Positions 46,084 to 59,284 are shown, numbered from the stretch's first letter. The stretch: 64,000 nucleotides of DNA from Heterocephalus glaber (GCF_000247695.1 NW_004624783.1:512458-576457); one strand, 5' to 3'. Numbers and translations are program-made. Notes: generated by a model not told the origin, from the letters alone.

Positions 46084-47255
46084 ACCCTGGAATTTATGCC
46101 CCGTGAAAGGTACAACATAGGGTTCCTGGCTTACGGTTTGGTGGTGATGAGAGGCATTTGATATTTTTCTGAACCTGAAAAATATGAACAGAAATGGACA
46201 ATGAATAAAAGCACAACTCCTCTGAAATTGTTAGACAAAAGCAAGCATATCTTCTTCCTAAAATTTCTCCAGATGGGGAGAAGAGGTGACCCACAACATA
46301 ACCAATTGTATGGTTTAGAAAGTTATTTCATAAATTAATAAATTTGAGGTAATTTTTCATCTACAAAGAATCTATAACATTGAGCCAATCTGACATATTT
46401 TCAAAAATTCCTTTCAACCCCTATAAAAGGTATGCCAACATCAAGGAAAGGATACATAGTTAATTTCATTTTGGGAAAGAATGTGAAGTGAACATTTGAC
46501 ATCATTTATTTCCCTTTTGATATGACTTCAGACTTAAAGTGTCCATTATTACTAAAGAAAGCACTTGTACCAAATCAGAATATCTCCTCTTCCTGTGTCA
46601 ATCCTAATCCTGATAACAGAGTGAGAGAAGTCAAGTCAAGATATCATTTCTCGTTTTGTCCTCGAGCTCCCTGAAGGTTTTTTTGAGCAAATCCTTCATT
46701 TTACTATGGGTGTTTAATGACTGTTCTTTGATGTCTGTGTGTCTTTGTGTCTATGTGTGTTTGGTTTATTTGCCCTGTGTCATTCTGCAGAAATGGATTC
46801 ACTCAGTCAACTGGATGTGAGAGATTTGAGTTCAGTAATCAGCTGGAGGAACAAAGAGACTGCAATCAGGAGAAGCCCCTAAAGGGAAGGGAGTCCACTC
46901 CCCAAGTCCCCTGAGGGTCCTCATCAGCACTGGAGAACTGTTTTGACAGAATCACTGAATTGGGTGCAAGAGTCAAATTCCTGGGACATCAAACCAGGAC
47001 AGACTTGCTGCTCACTCACAAACAACAGAGACCCCTCTGCCTGTAGGGAATAGGAGGAGCTGATCTCCGGATCTCCAGGGTGCAATGTCTTCCAGGGTTG
47101 GCTGGAATAACTTGCTGTAGGCAAAAGGGCAAGGAACATTGAGTAGCAGAAATGGAAGCAAATAATTTATTATTTTTTTTAAATTGGGAACCCTGATGTC
47201 TGGCCCCAGATATTTGAGCATATTCTCCATTCTTCTAACAAAAGAAACACACATG
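46084..47255. other. unique intergenic sequence
   Basis: No gene or clear repeat recognised. Confidence 0.35.
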
Positions 47256-47259
47256 CTTA

Positions 47260-47480
47260 TTCCACCCTTTTCCGCCTCATCTGGCAGCCGCTTTCTGGTC
47301 CAGCAGACACTAACATCTAATGAGTCAAACTTCTCATTTTCAGACTAATCAGTCGGCTGCACTAATTGCAAATGCAAATATGCAAATTTATATTAATTAA
47401 TTACTCCGCTAATTAGTTCTGCGGTCTTTTTTGGGTAATAAATCATTGTGCAGTGGAAGGGAAACAAGTCCTGTCCCATT
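47260..47480. promoter_or_regulatory. candidate distal enhancer with POU octamer array and homeodomain sites
   Basis: Three octamer-type sites follow one another: TTGCAAAT (47366-47373), ATGCAAAT (47372-47379) and ATGCAAAT (47380-47387). Then come TAATTAATTA (47394-47403) and the palindrome CTAATTAG (47409-47416). A CTAATGAGTC-like site lies at about 47318. No repeat family is recognised. This is the kind of grammar seen in neural-development enhancers bound by POU3F/POU and LIM or other homeodomain factors (known motif preferences; the link to NEUROD6, about 23 kb away, is inference). Confidence 0.55.
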
Positions 47481-48411
47481 TCACTCCACATAAAAATTTA
47501 ATGTACTCATGGAAGAAAATATATAAAAAAAGAAACTAAGAGCTGATCACTCTGCTTCCACTGACGAGTCCCCTACAGAAAGGTGCCGTTGTGAGAGGGC
47601 TTTCACATCTTCAGCGAATGCCATCACTAAGGTGCCTGTTAGCAATTTAATTATCACATTATGAGCTTCAGAAAAAGCCAGTTTGCTGTGCTGCAGGCTG
47701 TGACATGGAGCTCGGCAGTTCACCCACTTTGCAGCAAAACACTTATAAATAAAATGAGAATATGGAGAGGGAATCACATTTCTTTGCTGAAACACAATAG
47801 CTTGGGAACAAACGTTTTCAAGGGTTTTGTTGTTATTGTTGTTTTAAGCCCAAGTTATTGTTTTGTCTTTCATGCCCTTGAATTAAAAGTTTTATCATTC
47901 GGATTCAAGAGATGCACTGAAGGGATGTGACACAGGACAGAATATGGGTGGTGTTGGAGAGGAGCAGGTGAGGAGGAGCTGGTAGAAGTAGGAGACAGCC
48001 TTGCACAATAGCTAGGAGTGGTGCACACTCAGATTTATTCATTTTACATATTCGTATTGGAGACTCACTATGATCCCAGCTGCCTATTGTGGGGGATGGA
48101 GTGACATGTGCATAGCATATAGGAAACACTTCTTCTAATTAGACTGTGGATTCTTTGAGGATAAGAGGCTATGTCTAATTCACCTCTGTGTTCCCACTTC
48201 TTTTCTCAGATAGAATATTCAACAAGGATTTGCTGAATGAATGAATGACTGAATGAACGGCAGCAGCCTTCAAAGATCTTAAGCCTAGTTATAAAGTCAA
48301 TCACTCTTGCTCATGTACACCATAGTCTTTATTATCTGGCAGGTACCAAGATTAGAAGATAAGAAGAAAGACATTTAAATCCTCATATGTTGAATGTCCC
48401 ATCATCTCCTC
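47481..48411. other. unique intergenic sequence
   Basis: No gene recognised. The first 300 bases are also repeat-free and could extend the element at 47260-47480. A short (GAAT)n stretch lies at about 48234-48258. Confidence 0.35.
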
Positions 48412-48763
48412 TGTTATGGTTTGAGTCTAGATCCCCCCCAAAGCCTCATGTGGTTGCTGAAGCTAGAGTGTGTGATGCGAGGATTAAGGGTGTGTGATTA
48501 CTAAACCAGTACATTGATTAGTTTGGCACCGCCCTAATCCCAGTAGTCTGAATAAGATAAAAGGGGCAGAAAGATGCTGTTAAATTCTCTAGTTGCTTTG
48601 CTACTATCTGTCCACCATGAACTGTTGTCCCTCTGCCACCCTGTCTTGGAGCCAGCTGATTATGGACCGAAACCTCTACGAACTGTAAGCCAAATAAACA
48701 GCTTCCCCTTTAACTTTGGGTGTCCAGTATTTTGTCTTAGCAATGAGAGAAAGTAACTAACAC
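48412..48763 (+). mobile_element. solo LTR, MaLR-like
   Basis: Begins TGTTATGGTTTGAGTC and contains 'cccaaagcctcatgtggttg' and 'aactgtaagccaaataaaca' (AATAAA signal). It ends 'aaagtaactaacaca'. Well preserved outline; no internal genes. Confidence 0.75.
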
Positions 48764-49040
48764 ATCCTCCTTCTTCTCAATAAGAAATTTCTACTTTAAT
48801 TCCCCATGCTCTTTCCTCCTCATTATTCCCTCCCAATGTGTTGAGCAATAAAGAAGAAACTGCTATCATTACAGCTGGGCAATTTGCCTTCCAGCCCTGG
48901 CTCACCCACATCCTGGTTTGTGATCTTGGAGAGTTGGTTTCTTCATCTGTAATAGCAGGAGTGATGAGAGCATCAAGAAGCTGGAGTGGATGCCAGGGCT
49001 TTGGACCCAGGCAGCTCAGCACTCCTCAAATGCTCTCTAC
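48764..49040. other. unassigned sequence, possible MIR
   Basis: 'gtttcttcatctgtaatagc' at about 48938-48957 is MIR-like; the rest is not recognised. Confidence 0.4.
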
Positions 49041-49044
49041 ATGA

Positions 49045-49645
49045 CATTAGGTTTTTATTTTTTATTATTTATAAAAAAATATTTGCTTTAATTACTTTTG
49101 AAAAATTGGAATGTAGGACATGTGTACATGGTACAACATTCAAAAGTATGTAAGGTAGTCAACAAAAAGCAAGTCTCCTCCCCTGACACTTTGCCTCTCT
49201 GTTCCCGCCCTAAAGCCAACAATTAATTTCTAAGTATTTTTGCAGAAGTAGACAGTATATTTGTGAATAATTTATATTTCTTCACATGCACAAATGATAG
49301 CCTGCCATACCACCATTCCTCATCTTACTCATTCTAACTTAACACATCAGGACATACAGAGCTGCCACATAGTTTAGAGCCTGCATATTTTCCCTTTTAT
49401 GAAAGCACAGTAATTGTATCAGACCCCAATTGTGAACATTTAGATTATTTCCAATTTTCTTCTGCTACAAATGATGCTACAGTCTTTGTACATCTGACGT
49501 TTTGCCCTTGTGTCGGGAAACTCATAGGACTGAAACCTAGAAATAAACCATTGGATCAAAGAATACACACTTCAAATTTTGATACAGATGCACATTTAAA
49601 ATCTTGAAATTTTGAAATTCCCCTCACAGAGGATGTATCAATTCA
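49045..49645 (-). mobile_element. old L1 3' end, antisense
   Basis: Antisense L1M order: 'gtacatggtacaacattcaa', 'gagctgccacatagtttaga', 'catttagattatttccaatt', 'acaaatgatgctacagtctt' and 'aaaccattggatcaaagaat'. Confidence 0.7.
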
Positions 49646-49684
49646 TACACCTACCATGACCTCTTGGCTCCTGACACCCTTGCT

Positions 49685-49820
49685 TGTTTAAGTTCTCTAA
49701 ATCTCAGTTCCTCAGTATTCTCATCTACAATGTGGAAATAATCATGCTGTCTTCCTCATAGGGTAGTTGTGAGGTCACACAGGAAAAGTCCTTATGTGTT
49801 AACTATTCTCAGCATCATTT
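49685..49820 (+). mobile_element. MIR SINE fragment
   Basis: 'atctcagttcctcagtattc', 'tctacaatgtggaaataatc' and 'catagggtagttgtgaggtc' are MIR landmarks in plus orientation. Confidence 0.75.
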
Positions 49821-50014
49821 TTTCCATTTTCACCACATCATGGAATTCTGTGATAGTGAAGGAAACCTCAGTGTAAAAGCACTGTTTAAAGAGCAATGGA
49901 CATGGTTGCTATCAGTAAGATCCCATTTGGCCTTATCTACTGTAGAAAACCAGAATATGTTGCCCCAGTGACCACAAATATGCCTCTTTGGTATAGGTGG
50001 TGTTTTGTTTGGTT

Positions 50015-50228
50015 CATTTGTTTTGCCATGCTAGGTATTAAATCTAGAACCTTGTTTATGCTAGGCAAGTACTTTACAATTGGGAGATACCCCAAGCCTT
50101 TTTAACTTTTTTTTTTTTAATTTTGGGATGGAATCTCACTGAATTGTCCCAGTTGGCCTTGAATTTACAATCCTGCCTCAGCCTTCCAAGTAGCTGGGAT
50201 TACATGCATACACCACCAAGCCTGACTG
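50015..50228 (-). mobile_element. B1/ID composite SINE (B1-dID type), antisense
   Basis: Read on the minus strand: a B1-type monomer (antisense text 'cctgcctcagccttccaagt', 'agctgggattacatgcatac') is followed by an A-rich linker and then an ID-like half ('ctaggcaagtactttacaat' antisense). Such fusions are typical of non-murid rodents. Confidence 0.75.
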
Positions 50229-50229
50229 A

Positions 50230-52340
50230 CATAAGTATCTATTTCTGAGCTAAAGGAAATAAGTAGCGGCAAACAGAGGAAGAGCTCTCTGTGTCATCCC
50301 TCTTTTCCACCTGAAGACAGGATATAAACTCTCTGATCAAAAATCACTTATCAGGTCAGAGATGACATCAGAGGAATCTGCCAGCAAATCTTACTTCACT
50401 CATTTCTTCCCACATATTTACCTTTCTGCAGCTTTCTGCCTGTGGGATTCCAAGACCATTTTCTTTTGCCCTGTCATTTTCCCAAAACATTCCCTGTTTT
50501 TTGTGGAAGATGTTGCATATGCCTGTTCTAAGACATCACCTTGAGCGACTGGTCATCTGGATCTCTCTCGAGGGATGAGCTCTACTTATGTTAATAGATT
50601 GGCTTGGTTTTCTCTTGTTAACCTGTCTTTTGTTAAAGATGTCTATCCCAAATACAAATTTGTGAGGGTTGAGGAGAAATTACCTTTTCTCCCCAACACC
50701 ACCTCTTGGCATAAGAAAATTTGTGCCATGGCTCACTCTAGCTCAGGTTTGTGAGAATATTTCTCCAGTGCCTTTGAAAGTTTTGAGAACTTTCATAACC
50801 TTCCACATGTACAAGGCAGGACCAATTATTAGCTTCACTTCTCCAAATGAATCCTATGCTCAGGGGCAGACTAGGAAAAACAAAGGAACATGAGTGAGGG
50901 CAGGGAGAAGGTCAGCTAAGGAATCAGGTGAAAGGGACAGTAAGAAGGAACCTAGGAGTGGCTAGTTGGGTTATGAGGCACAGAGCTGAAGGTGTGACAA
51001 GAGCCAAAACCAGCAAGTTCTTAGCTGAGCAGGGGCTGCCAGGGTGACATATGCATTTGGTTATTCTCTCTCCTCCCTGGACTAGACCAATAGTGTCTGC
51101 CCAGCAGTGTCTGCCCCGTAGTGAGGCTCCGTCCTGTCTCCATACAATTGATTCCAGGGCTTCTACTTCTTTCTCTTCTCTCCTTCAATTCCCCTCCCTG
51201 AGTTCTATCTCTCTCCAAACTTCTAGCCACCACTGGCCATTCTAAGGTGGCCAGCACCATAAGTTATCAGAGCACCATATTTCAGGTCACTTGCTGAGCT
51301 CTTAAAAGTCATCCTTACATGACCTGTGTTCATTTCCAGTTCAATTTACCTGAAACCAAACTCATCCTCTCTCTGAAATGCCCTTTCCTTCTTGTTATCT
51401 TTCAGGGTATGCTAATGAGCATGAAGCAACTGTTCCTTTATGTGTACCTTGCTCCGAAGGATAGTGCTGCCTGGTATCATTTGCACAGTGGATAAGTGCT
51501 TGTTGATTATCGGTGGATCAAAGAGGGTTTCTCAGGCTTATTTCTCCATTTTCCCAAGGGCAACTCACTTCTCCTATTTTCTGTTTAGATATGAACACAA
51601 TTTGGGGGTTATGTTCTCAAAGATACAACAGACATCTTTGGAGCCTTCCATGGCATATGCTAGATGACTAACCATTTGGCAGACTCCTCCAGGCTGCTGG
51701 TGCAGGAATGCCTCAGGGAAGGCATGGGAAGCCTTCTGTGGGTTTGTGGGGGGGGGGGAGACTTCCTCTCCTTCCACTCTGCAGGGTATATGGCTGTGCC
51801 CTCTGGAGCCCAGAAAGGAGAGCTGAGCTAATTATTTATTTAATGTGAGAGCATTGATTCTCTTAGATCATAATTACACTGGTAGAAGTGAACAGTGGTG
51901 CTAATGTTAAGAATACAAAAGGTTTTGGCTGAAAACCTGCAGAACTGAAGCTTCAAAATTCCACCTGAAGCCAAAGAATAAATGTCATTAAGAAATTCTT
52001 TGTGAAGTAAAGTGGAAAAAAACCACAAATGTGTTTCTTCAGATAATGAAATTAAAAACCCTATGTTACATCCTTGATGTGTTTGTATTTGGGTCATGTT
52101 TGGTTAGCAAAAAAGGGATTTTTCAATAGATTGTTTTTCCTAATCCATGTTTCAGATAGGATATTGTGGTTTGGTTTGGCCTCACATTTCTTGGCAGTTA
52201 GCTGTAGTTAAGGGTTGATAGTGATGAACCTGAATATTCCATGTCCAAAGATGAACAAATGACATCATAAGAAACTTCAGCTCTGCACACTCACATTGTG
52301 GTCACCTTTTCTGAAAACATGCACATCTGGATTGTGGTGG
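50230..52340. other. unique intergenic sequence
   Basis: No gene recognised. Open frames at 50669-50893, 51021-51667 and 51840-52097 show no family features. A G-run lies at about 51749-51758. Confidence 0.35.
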
Positions 52341-52344
52341 TCAA

Positions 52345-52745
52345 TTGATTGTGTCAGCTTGAGAAGTTGGGTAAGAGAAGTTTAGCTAAATCAGCTCAGC
52401 AATTCCACACCATAGGGTATGGAGCACACACCCTAGGGTGGCTCATCACCTGGATGGTGTAAAGGGGAAATGAGGAAGCACAAATCTGCTTCTGTTCCTT
52501 CAGTCTTTGCCTTCACCTTGGACGACATCTCCTGGCTTTCAGTGTAGATGCATCTGCATCTGATACGGACTCCCATGGGACCCTGCAATGAGCTCCAGAA
52601 TTTAGACTAAATCCTTCGGTCTCCAGCATGCAGACAGACCCTCTGCAGTCTTCCTCATTTGACTCTGTGGGTGCTCATTGCAAGCCAATCTTATAAATTC
52701 TTATATATTTGTATATCTTGTATTATATCTGTTTCTTTAAGTACT
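52345..52745 (+). mobile_element. unclassified LTR-like remnant
   Basis: Starts 'gtcaattgattgtgtcagct', includes 'ccagcatgcagacagaccct' and 'gcaagccaatcttataaatt', and ends near 'atctgtttctttaa'. The layout is like an LTR element of mammalian genomes; the family is not certain. Confidence 0.35.
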
Positions 52746-52779
52746 GACTGTTGCACAGATATAAGAGCAAATGCATCAG

Positions 52780-52965
52780 ATATACAGTAAAAGAAATGTA
52801 ACCTTTTAGATAGACCTTGTGGAGATAGGAAGGGAATATGGTGATGGGGGAGACAAGAAGGAAGGGAGAGGAAGTAAAAAGGACTCAGATGTGACATGTA
52901 TACATACCACCTCTCCACAATGAATGCATTCAGTATGTATCACAAACATGTACTAATCAAAAAAA
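52780..52965 (+). mobile_element. L1-like 3' UTR fragment
   Basis: A purine-rich stretch (about 52823-52885) is followed by 'gacatgtatacataccacc', similar in layout to 40-297. Confidence 0.4.
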
Positions 52966-53200
52966 GATGCAATATGTATATATATATGATAAGTGCATTT
53001 ATGTATTGCAAACATATGCTAACAAAAAGTCCATACCATTTTAAACCATTTGATTTTGTATTTGTTTACTGTAAAGAAAAACAGAAATCTCCAAACCAAT
53101 TGAATAAATGCATTTTTGTATATCAATTATATTGCCTTAAAACTGAAAGAAAGAAAAAGAAAAATTACTCACAACCTTACAGTCCAAAGACAATGACTAT

Positions 53201-53521
53201 TGTGTTAACTTCTGTTAACACTGTGAAAAAATACCTGAGAAAATAAACTTTTAAAGCAGAAAACTTTATTCTGGCTCAAGTTTCAGAGGTTTCAGTACAT
53301 GAAAACTTGGCCCTGTGGATTTGGGCCTGCGGTACCATAATATATAGTGTCAGGGGCATGTAGAGGAGGTCTGTTCTCCTGAGAAACCAACAGAAAGACA
53401 GGAAGGGTCCAAGGTCCTCATATCCCCAAATGATCCACCCATTACCTCCCAATAGGGCCACAGGCTGGCAACCAAGCCTTTACTCTAGGGCCCTTTGGGG
53501 ACACTTGCATACCACAGCAAC
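53201..53521 (-). mobile_element. LTR remnant, MaLR-like, antisense
   Basis: 'ttctggctcaagtttcagag', 'gtttcagtacatgaaaactt' and 'acccattacctcccaatagg' match the reversed LTR at 14549-14905 in order. Confidence 0.6.
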
Positions 53522-55870
53522 TGTAAACATTTGTTTTACACCTTTCCAGACTTAAATCTGCAGCTCTCCCCAGAGCCGTGAGTACTCACCCATATGTGCG
53601 CTCTCTGACTTCCTGGGGCTGATGTGCTGACACTGCAGCTGTACCAGTTGTTGAAGGCTCATTCAGCAGCTACTGCTGCTGCTCTACAGACTGATCATAC
53701 TTTGAGTATCTCCTGGTACCGGTTCAACAAAAGTGGAGTCAGTCTCTCTGCCTTTGTGTATGTGCATGTGTGTGGCACTTGCTGGTACCATTTTTTTCAA
53801 AATGCACATCATTTTTGTAGCTACATAGGTATTCAGTTGTGCTGATATTCCACAACTTATCCAACTAGTCTCATGTTATTTTAATTGGAGCATTTTTTGG
53901 TATTTATATATCATCCTACTTTATGTTTCTGATCTTCCCTTTTTCCTGTTATTTTTCTTGCTTATGTTTCTTTCCACTAGTGTTTTGAAAGTTATTCATT
54001 TATCCTTCTCTAGCAGTCAGTATTTTTTTTTCCACTGGAGATATGTGAATCAATTGTTTTCTAACAGCATTAGGATTTAATTGATTTCTGCTAATTTTCT
54101 CATCCTCCCTTTCTGGGTAGTAGATATTTCTGCTTTTATGTTTTTCTTTTATTTCTGACTCTCAGTTGACATTTAAGTAACTTGAGGTTTTCAGATATAT
54201 TTTTTGAGATCCGATTTGTATCTCTTTTTTCAAGAATCATGCTTGACATTTGCATTGTTTATATATTCAGTTAGCAAATTGTTTAACTATTAACTCTGAA
54301 CTTTACTGCTTTCATTACTCACTGCCATTTCTTTTAAGCATCATTATTTACAGATGTTTAAATTTTTTATTTTGGTACTTTTCTCAATAAATTGAAATAC
54401 TTTTTTGAGGATAGTTTTTTAGAAAGGGTATGTAAGGGATGAATATTTTTACCTCTTGCAGAAAAAACTTTTTCTCTTGATATCAAACAAATGGCACAAA
54501 CTTACTTTTAAGTAGCCTTTAAATTTCTTTATATGTCCCCTCCACCCCAAAATATTTTCTGGCTTGGAAATTTAATCGGATTTTTTCCTTAGTGGATTAT
54601 CTTAAACAAAAACCACCCGTGCCTGAATATGTACAGTTTTTTCTCTTTGTCTTTCAAATACAAAACCAGGGCCAGTGTGTGTGTGCGTGTGTGTGTGTGG
54701 TGCATATGTGCGTGTGTGTGCCTTGTACAGTGGACTCATGGAACCCAGACTCACCTTGCATCTATGTTCATCAGAGGAATTTTTCTGTTGCCATTCGTGT
54801 ATTAGATAATTGCTATTTGCATTTTCTATTTCCTTGTTGCAGTCTCCTCATATTCATACTGTGCTCTGTGGAGCTGTCTTTCACATCATTTACCTTCCTG
54901 GTTGTCCGATGCTCTGTCTTTATCCTATGACGCTGAATTTGGGAGAGGCTCCATCTAGCTTAGTGTTCTGATTCATGAATTCAGTTTTCTCCCCTCTCTA
55001 TTCTGCTGTTCACCACTTCCCTTGCACTTTGACATTTGAAAATTCTGTTTTTCACCTGAAAGCGTCCTCTTCTTGAAATACACTTTTCCCTTTGCAGAGA
55101 TGCAATTTTGAAATATACTGAATGTACAGTGTAATTCTCAGTGTACAGTTTTAATTCTGTCACAAATCTATACGGTTGGGGGAATTTGACTGTACTGCTT
55201 CTTTTGGTCAAGTGAATTTTTTATGTCAGGTGAATTTTCACCACTCAGAATATGAATAGAAGTGGATAATCATTTATTTTAAAGTATTACAATGACTTTG
55301 TTGGCAATTTCACAGATCCCTGTTCGCTTGCATGTGAGTTTCAGACAAAAAAGAAATGAAAACAGCTTCTATTTTCTATGGCCTTATTTTTGGCAGATGA
55401 AAGCTCCAGAAGCTTAAGAAGAGAGAATGGGAAATAGAGCCAGAAGTGTTTTTTGTGAGCTGGAGCTGCACTTGCCTGCTTACGGTTTCCTGTGTTTCAC
55501 TTGGTATGGGGCCGCCACTTGCAGTCCAGGCAGCAGCAGAGACCCCTGTTGTCTGTCCCACTAATGCTTCCTGAAGCCCCTGTGTCTTCACACCTTCATT
55601 CTGTTGCAGATTGGGCACAGAAAATAGCCTTCAGACCATCATTGTCTCTTTGGTGTCATTTATAGTTGTACTACACTGGCTTTGCATTCAAATGGCCAAG
55701 GACATGGGCAAAGAGAGGGGACATAACATATAAGCTGCACTGTTCTCACCATTGTTCATGAAACTGAGATTTCTACCTATGACCCATCCTCAGCTCCAGC
55801 CTCTACTCTTCTCAGTCTGGGGGCTTGTGAGGCCCTGCTGGTGGTTTGTCTTCTGGGTAGAAAAGCACAT
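53522..55870. other. T-rich unassigned intergenic sequence with a (TG)n run
   Basis: No gene recognised. A (TG)n microsatellite with CG interruptions is at about 54676-54722. 53870-54450 is strongly T-rich and could be a decayed LINE, but I cannot show it. Confidence 0.35.
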
Positions 55871-55873
55871 CCT

Positions 55874-55970
55874 AGGGCTGGGGATGTAGCTCAGTGGTGA
55901 GGAGATTTCTGAGTACGGGAGAGGCCCTGGATTTAATCCTCAGCAACGTTAAAAAAAGAAGAAGAAAAAA
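55874..55970 (+). mobile_element. ID-type SINE
   Basis: 'gggctggggatgtagctcag' head, 'tggatttaatcctcagcaac' B-box region and an AAG-rich tail. Diverged in the middle. Confidence 0.85.
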
Positions 55971-56519
55971 AGTAAAGTCCATCCTTTTGCTGCTAGAAAT
56001 TTCAGCCTGAGTATTTCACTCCTTAGTCTGGTGGTTGGCACCAAGCCTGTCAAATGTTCTATGATATTCCTGACCTGCAGTTGACAGGGTGTCACTTATT
56101 TTTATTTTCATGGGAATTTGAAAGTTGAAATATGTAATCAAAATTCTTAAACTGCTTCAAAGGGCATCCAGAGCTATGAAACATCATATCTAAGGGTCTT
56201 GGGATCTACAGGACACAAAAATATCTGAATGAACAATTTCGTAAATCCCCATTATGTCTGCTCTCTGTGGTGTAACCCATTTTATATACTCTAGATATTT
56301 AGATTTCTTGTGGGTTTTTTTGTTTTTCTTGACTCTTGGTATCATAAAAATATAGAGAGCATCCATGGATTCTAAGGATCAAAAAATATTTTCTCCTGGA
56401 TCCTCAAGGGCTTCAGAGAGAGGTGCAAGTACTATTGCTCCTGACCCCTTGGGACCTTCCTGTGCATTTGTAGCAGACTTGGAATAACAGATTGTTTTGC
56501 TCTAACTCTCACCTCCCTT
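55971..56519. other. unique intergenic sequence
   Basis: No gene or clear repeat recognised. Confidence 0.35.
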
Positions 56520-57010
56520 CTTCGGGCATAAGCTGAGCTTTACAGTTCAGAAGTTAAGCACATTAGAATATTTATTTAAAGCCAATTGTGCTTCCTGATC
56601 TTTCTGGGTAACTGAGCTCACCATGTCACCAGACCCCAAAGGTGTATTCGCATTACAATGGCCCAGCTTGCAGGGATACCTTCTCCCTGTTGTTAGCAAA
56701 TGGTTTCTTCCATAAACCTTTTAACGCCACAAGTTTGCAACCATTAATTCTTAAGGGTTTTGACAAATCTCCTCAGTTAAATATTAAATAAGAAATATGG
56801 CCAGGATGGTTGCAGCGCTTTGTGAAGTCTGTTTGAAGTGTCCTTTAAAATATTAAATTCAAATAAACGATTGAATCAGAACAAAGGCTATATCTTAAGA
56901 CAAATTCAGCCAAGTCTCTTTAACCTTTGAGCTTTCGACATAGATTAGAAAGCCAGGGCAACACATGCTTTCATAGCAAATTGAAATGGGATTTTTGAAA
57001 CAGTTCCTGC
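56520..57010. promoter_or_regulatory. candidate distal enhancer-like unique block
   Basis: About 490 bases without recognised repeats. It contains SOX/TCF-like motifs GAACAAAGG (about 56879-56887) and CCTTTGA (about 56923-56929), and several ATTAA/TTAAT cores. Composition and texture resemble conserved non-coding DNA. Inference only. Confidence 0.35.
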
Positions 57011-59280
57011 AAATACAGGTAACCCATACCTAGGTTTGATCTTCACTTGCCATTTTGGAGGAGGGATTTCACTGCTCATTGTTTGATAAGAATGCGATTT
57101 TTTTTAATGCTTATATTCAAAGAAACAAATCCTTGAAAACGCTTGCTTTGGGTGCTATGTTTATTCCTTGTCAATGTCTTCCATATGAAATCTGTTCTGC
57201 TTATAATATCTACCACAGTTGGAGCCTTGAAAAAAATCTGTTTTATATCTGCCCTTTGCACTCAGCTTATTTTGTTTTACACTTCCCCCAAGTTATCTGT
57301 CTGTAAGCATTCTTGCTTCTAAGCAGGCTGTCCTAAGGGAAGAGGAGTTGGGGGGATGGCCCTGCCTTTAGGGGAATCATAGATTCCCTGATATTTGAGC
57401 CATATCTCAGGTAGGGAGCAGATAAAGAAGTGGAAAGTGACCTCACCAGCTGGGAAGAAAACTATTAAAGTCAAAATTCTGCGTTCTTCTTGCTCCCACA
57501 TGCTGTGTGGACTGGTCCAGCACCCATTGGCTCTACTCGGGATTGTGCTTTGCTATGGTGTGTTTCCATCTGCTTCCTCAGTACTGCACAGACTCCTGTA
57601 GCTCTTGATCCAGCTTGCCTGGAACAATGACTCCACAGACCCAAGCTCCCCAGAAGCAGAGGGTGTCGTAGTTGGCCACAGGTCATACACAATAAAGAAG
57701 CCTTGTTGTGATAGAATATGGGCTGTGTGTTCTGAGCATATGGCTAACTTCATGGGGACTGAAGAGAGTGAGCATGCAGAAGACAGAGACACTGATCCAA
57801 TATACCTCTTGAATGAACACTGTGGGCTGTGAAGGTTTCTAAAGGGGGAGATGTGAGATGCTCACTTTCTTGAGTTCACTGAGGACTCTCTTGCCCACTC
57901 TGGTGAGAGATTGCTCCCACCACAAGGAAGGTTGCATTTTCCCCTAAAGCCCTATCATCTGAACCTCATCTTAACATAGACTCTCTCTCTGCCCCTCGCC
58001 TACTCACTGGTACTCCATTTGGTGGACAAGGGTCTCCCTCCTTTTAGAAATAGACAAATCAACATACCAGTTGGTGCAGGGGAGGTTAGAAATTGTCCAA
58101 CCTAGTAAAGGGAGCTTTGAGATCCAGAAGGACAAACCTTGCCAGAATCCCAGGCACAAGATGCTCCTATTTGTTCTCAAGAGAAGGAGAAATGTCATGT
58201 TGTGAGGTACCTGCTGGCTTAAGGCCAGCCTTGGTGGGCTTGTGTGGCACCTGTTCTTGCCTTGCTGGGCTAGATGAGTGCCATGACAGGTTGGACTTGG
58301 GGCCTTAGCCTCTCTCCTGGTGTGTCCCGTCTGAAGGCACCACCTTCCGCTCATGCCACTAGAGGTCCTCATTGGTTTGCTCAGGACAGAGCAAAAGGCA
58401 GCTTTTGAGATAAACAGCCAGAAGAATGCTTTGAATTGTTTGCCTTCAGCTTTGTGGTTTTGGGTAAGTTATTCAGAGATTCTAGGCCTCAGGGTCCTTA
58501 TTTTTGCAACAATAAGAAGGGGTTGAAAGCTTTCCATTTATCAAAGACCTATAATTTTCCAGGCATTTTGTTTCAGTTAGGTTTTTGGAAGGATTTGAAC
58601 ATCATAGAGGAGTGTTTGGGAAGCTTGGATCCCAGGTGAGGGTTGTGTGGGAAATGGACAAGCCAATTTGGATGGAAGGATGTGTGTGTGAGGGGCTGCT
58701 GAAGCCTGCAGGCTGAGTCCAGGGTACAGCAGGGAACATAAAGCCTCCAAGGGCTGGGTCATGGATCCACTGGCTCCTATCCTACCTGGGGTAAGTGTTG
58801 CCTCTGAAGGTAATGCAGCTTCCCACCAAGTAGAGAGAGGGCCCTGGATAGAAAGGGGTAACACACGGTACACACTTAAAGTGGGTGGGTCTGAGATCAG
58901 AAAGGCTGCCACTGAAATCAGATGGGAATCAGAGAGATATAATACAGAAGCCTGGGTGATCACTGATGCATGAGCAGTCAGGTGCTCTCTGACCTCTGAT
59001 GGGGTTTCTGCTAAGTCCATCATAAACTGACATTAGTCAATTTAATTGAAAATGCATTTTAAATGCCTCAACTACCAAATATCACACCTTAGCCTAGCCT
59101 ACCTTAAATTTGCTCAGAGCACTTACATTAGTGCTACAGTTGGTGCTTGCTGAACATCCCATGTGGTTTATTGATATGATATTGAAAATATCAAACTGAG
59201 TGGTTTTATGGGTGTGCTTTCACACCATTGTATGGTCTCAAGGCCCATCCATTTAGCTATAAATGTCTTAAGCTCATCCT
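57011..59280. other. unique intergenic sequence
   Basis: No gene recognised. Open frames at 57447-57832, 58004-58372 and 58577-59023 overlap frames on the other strand and show no family features. Confidence 0.35.
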
Positions 59281-59284
59281 AAAA

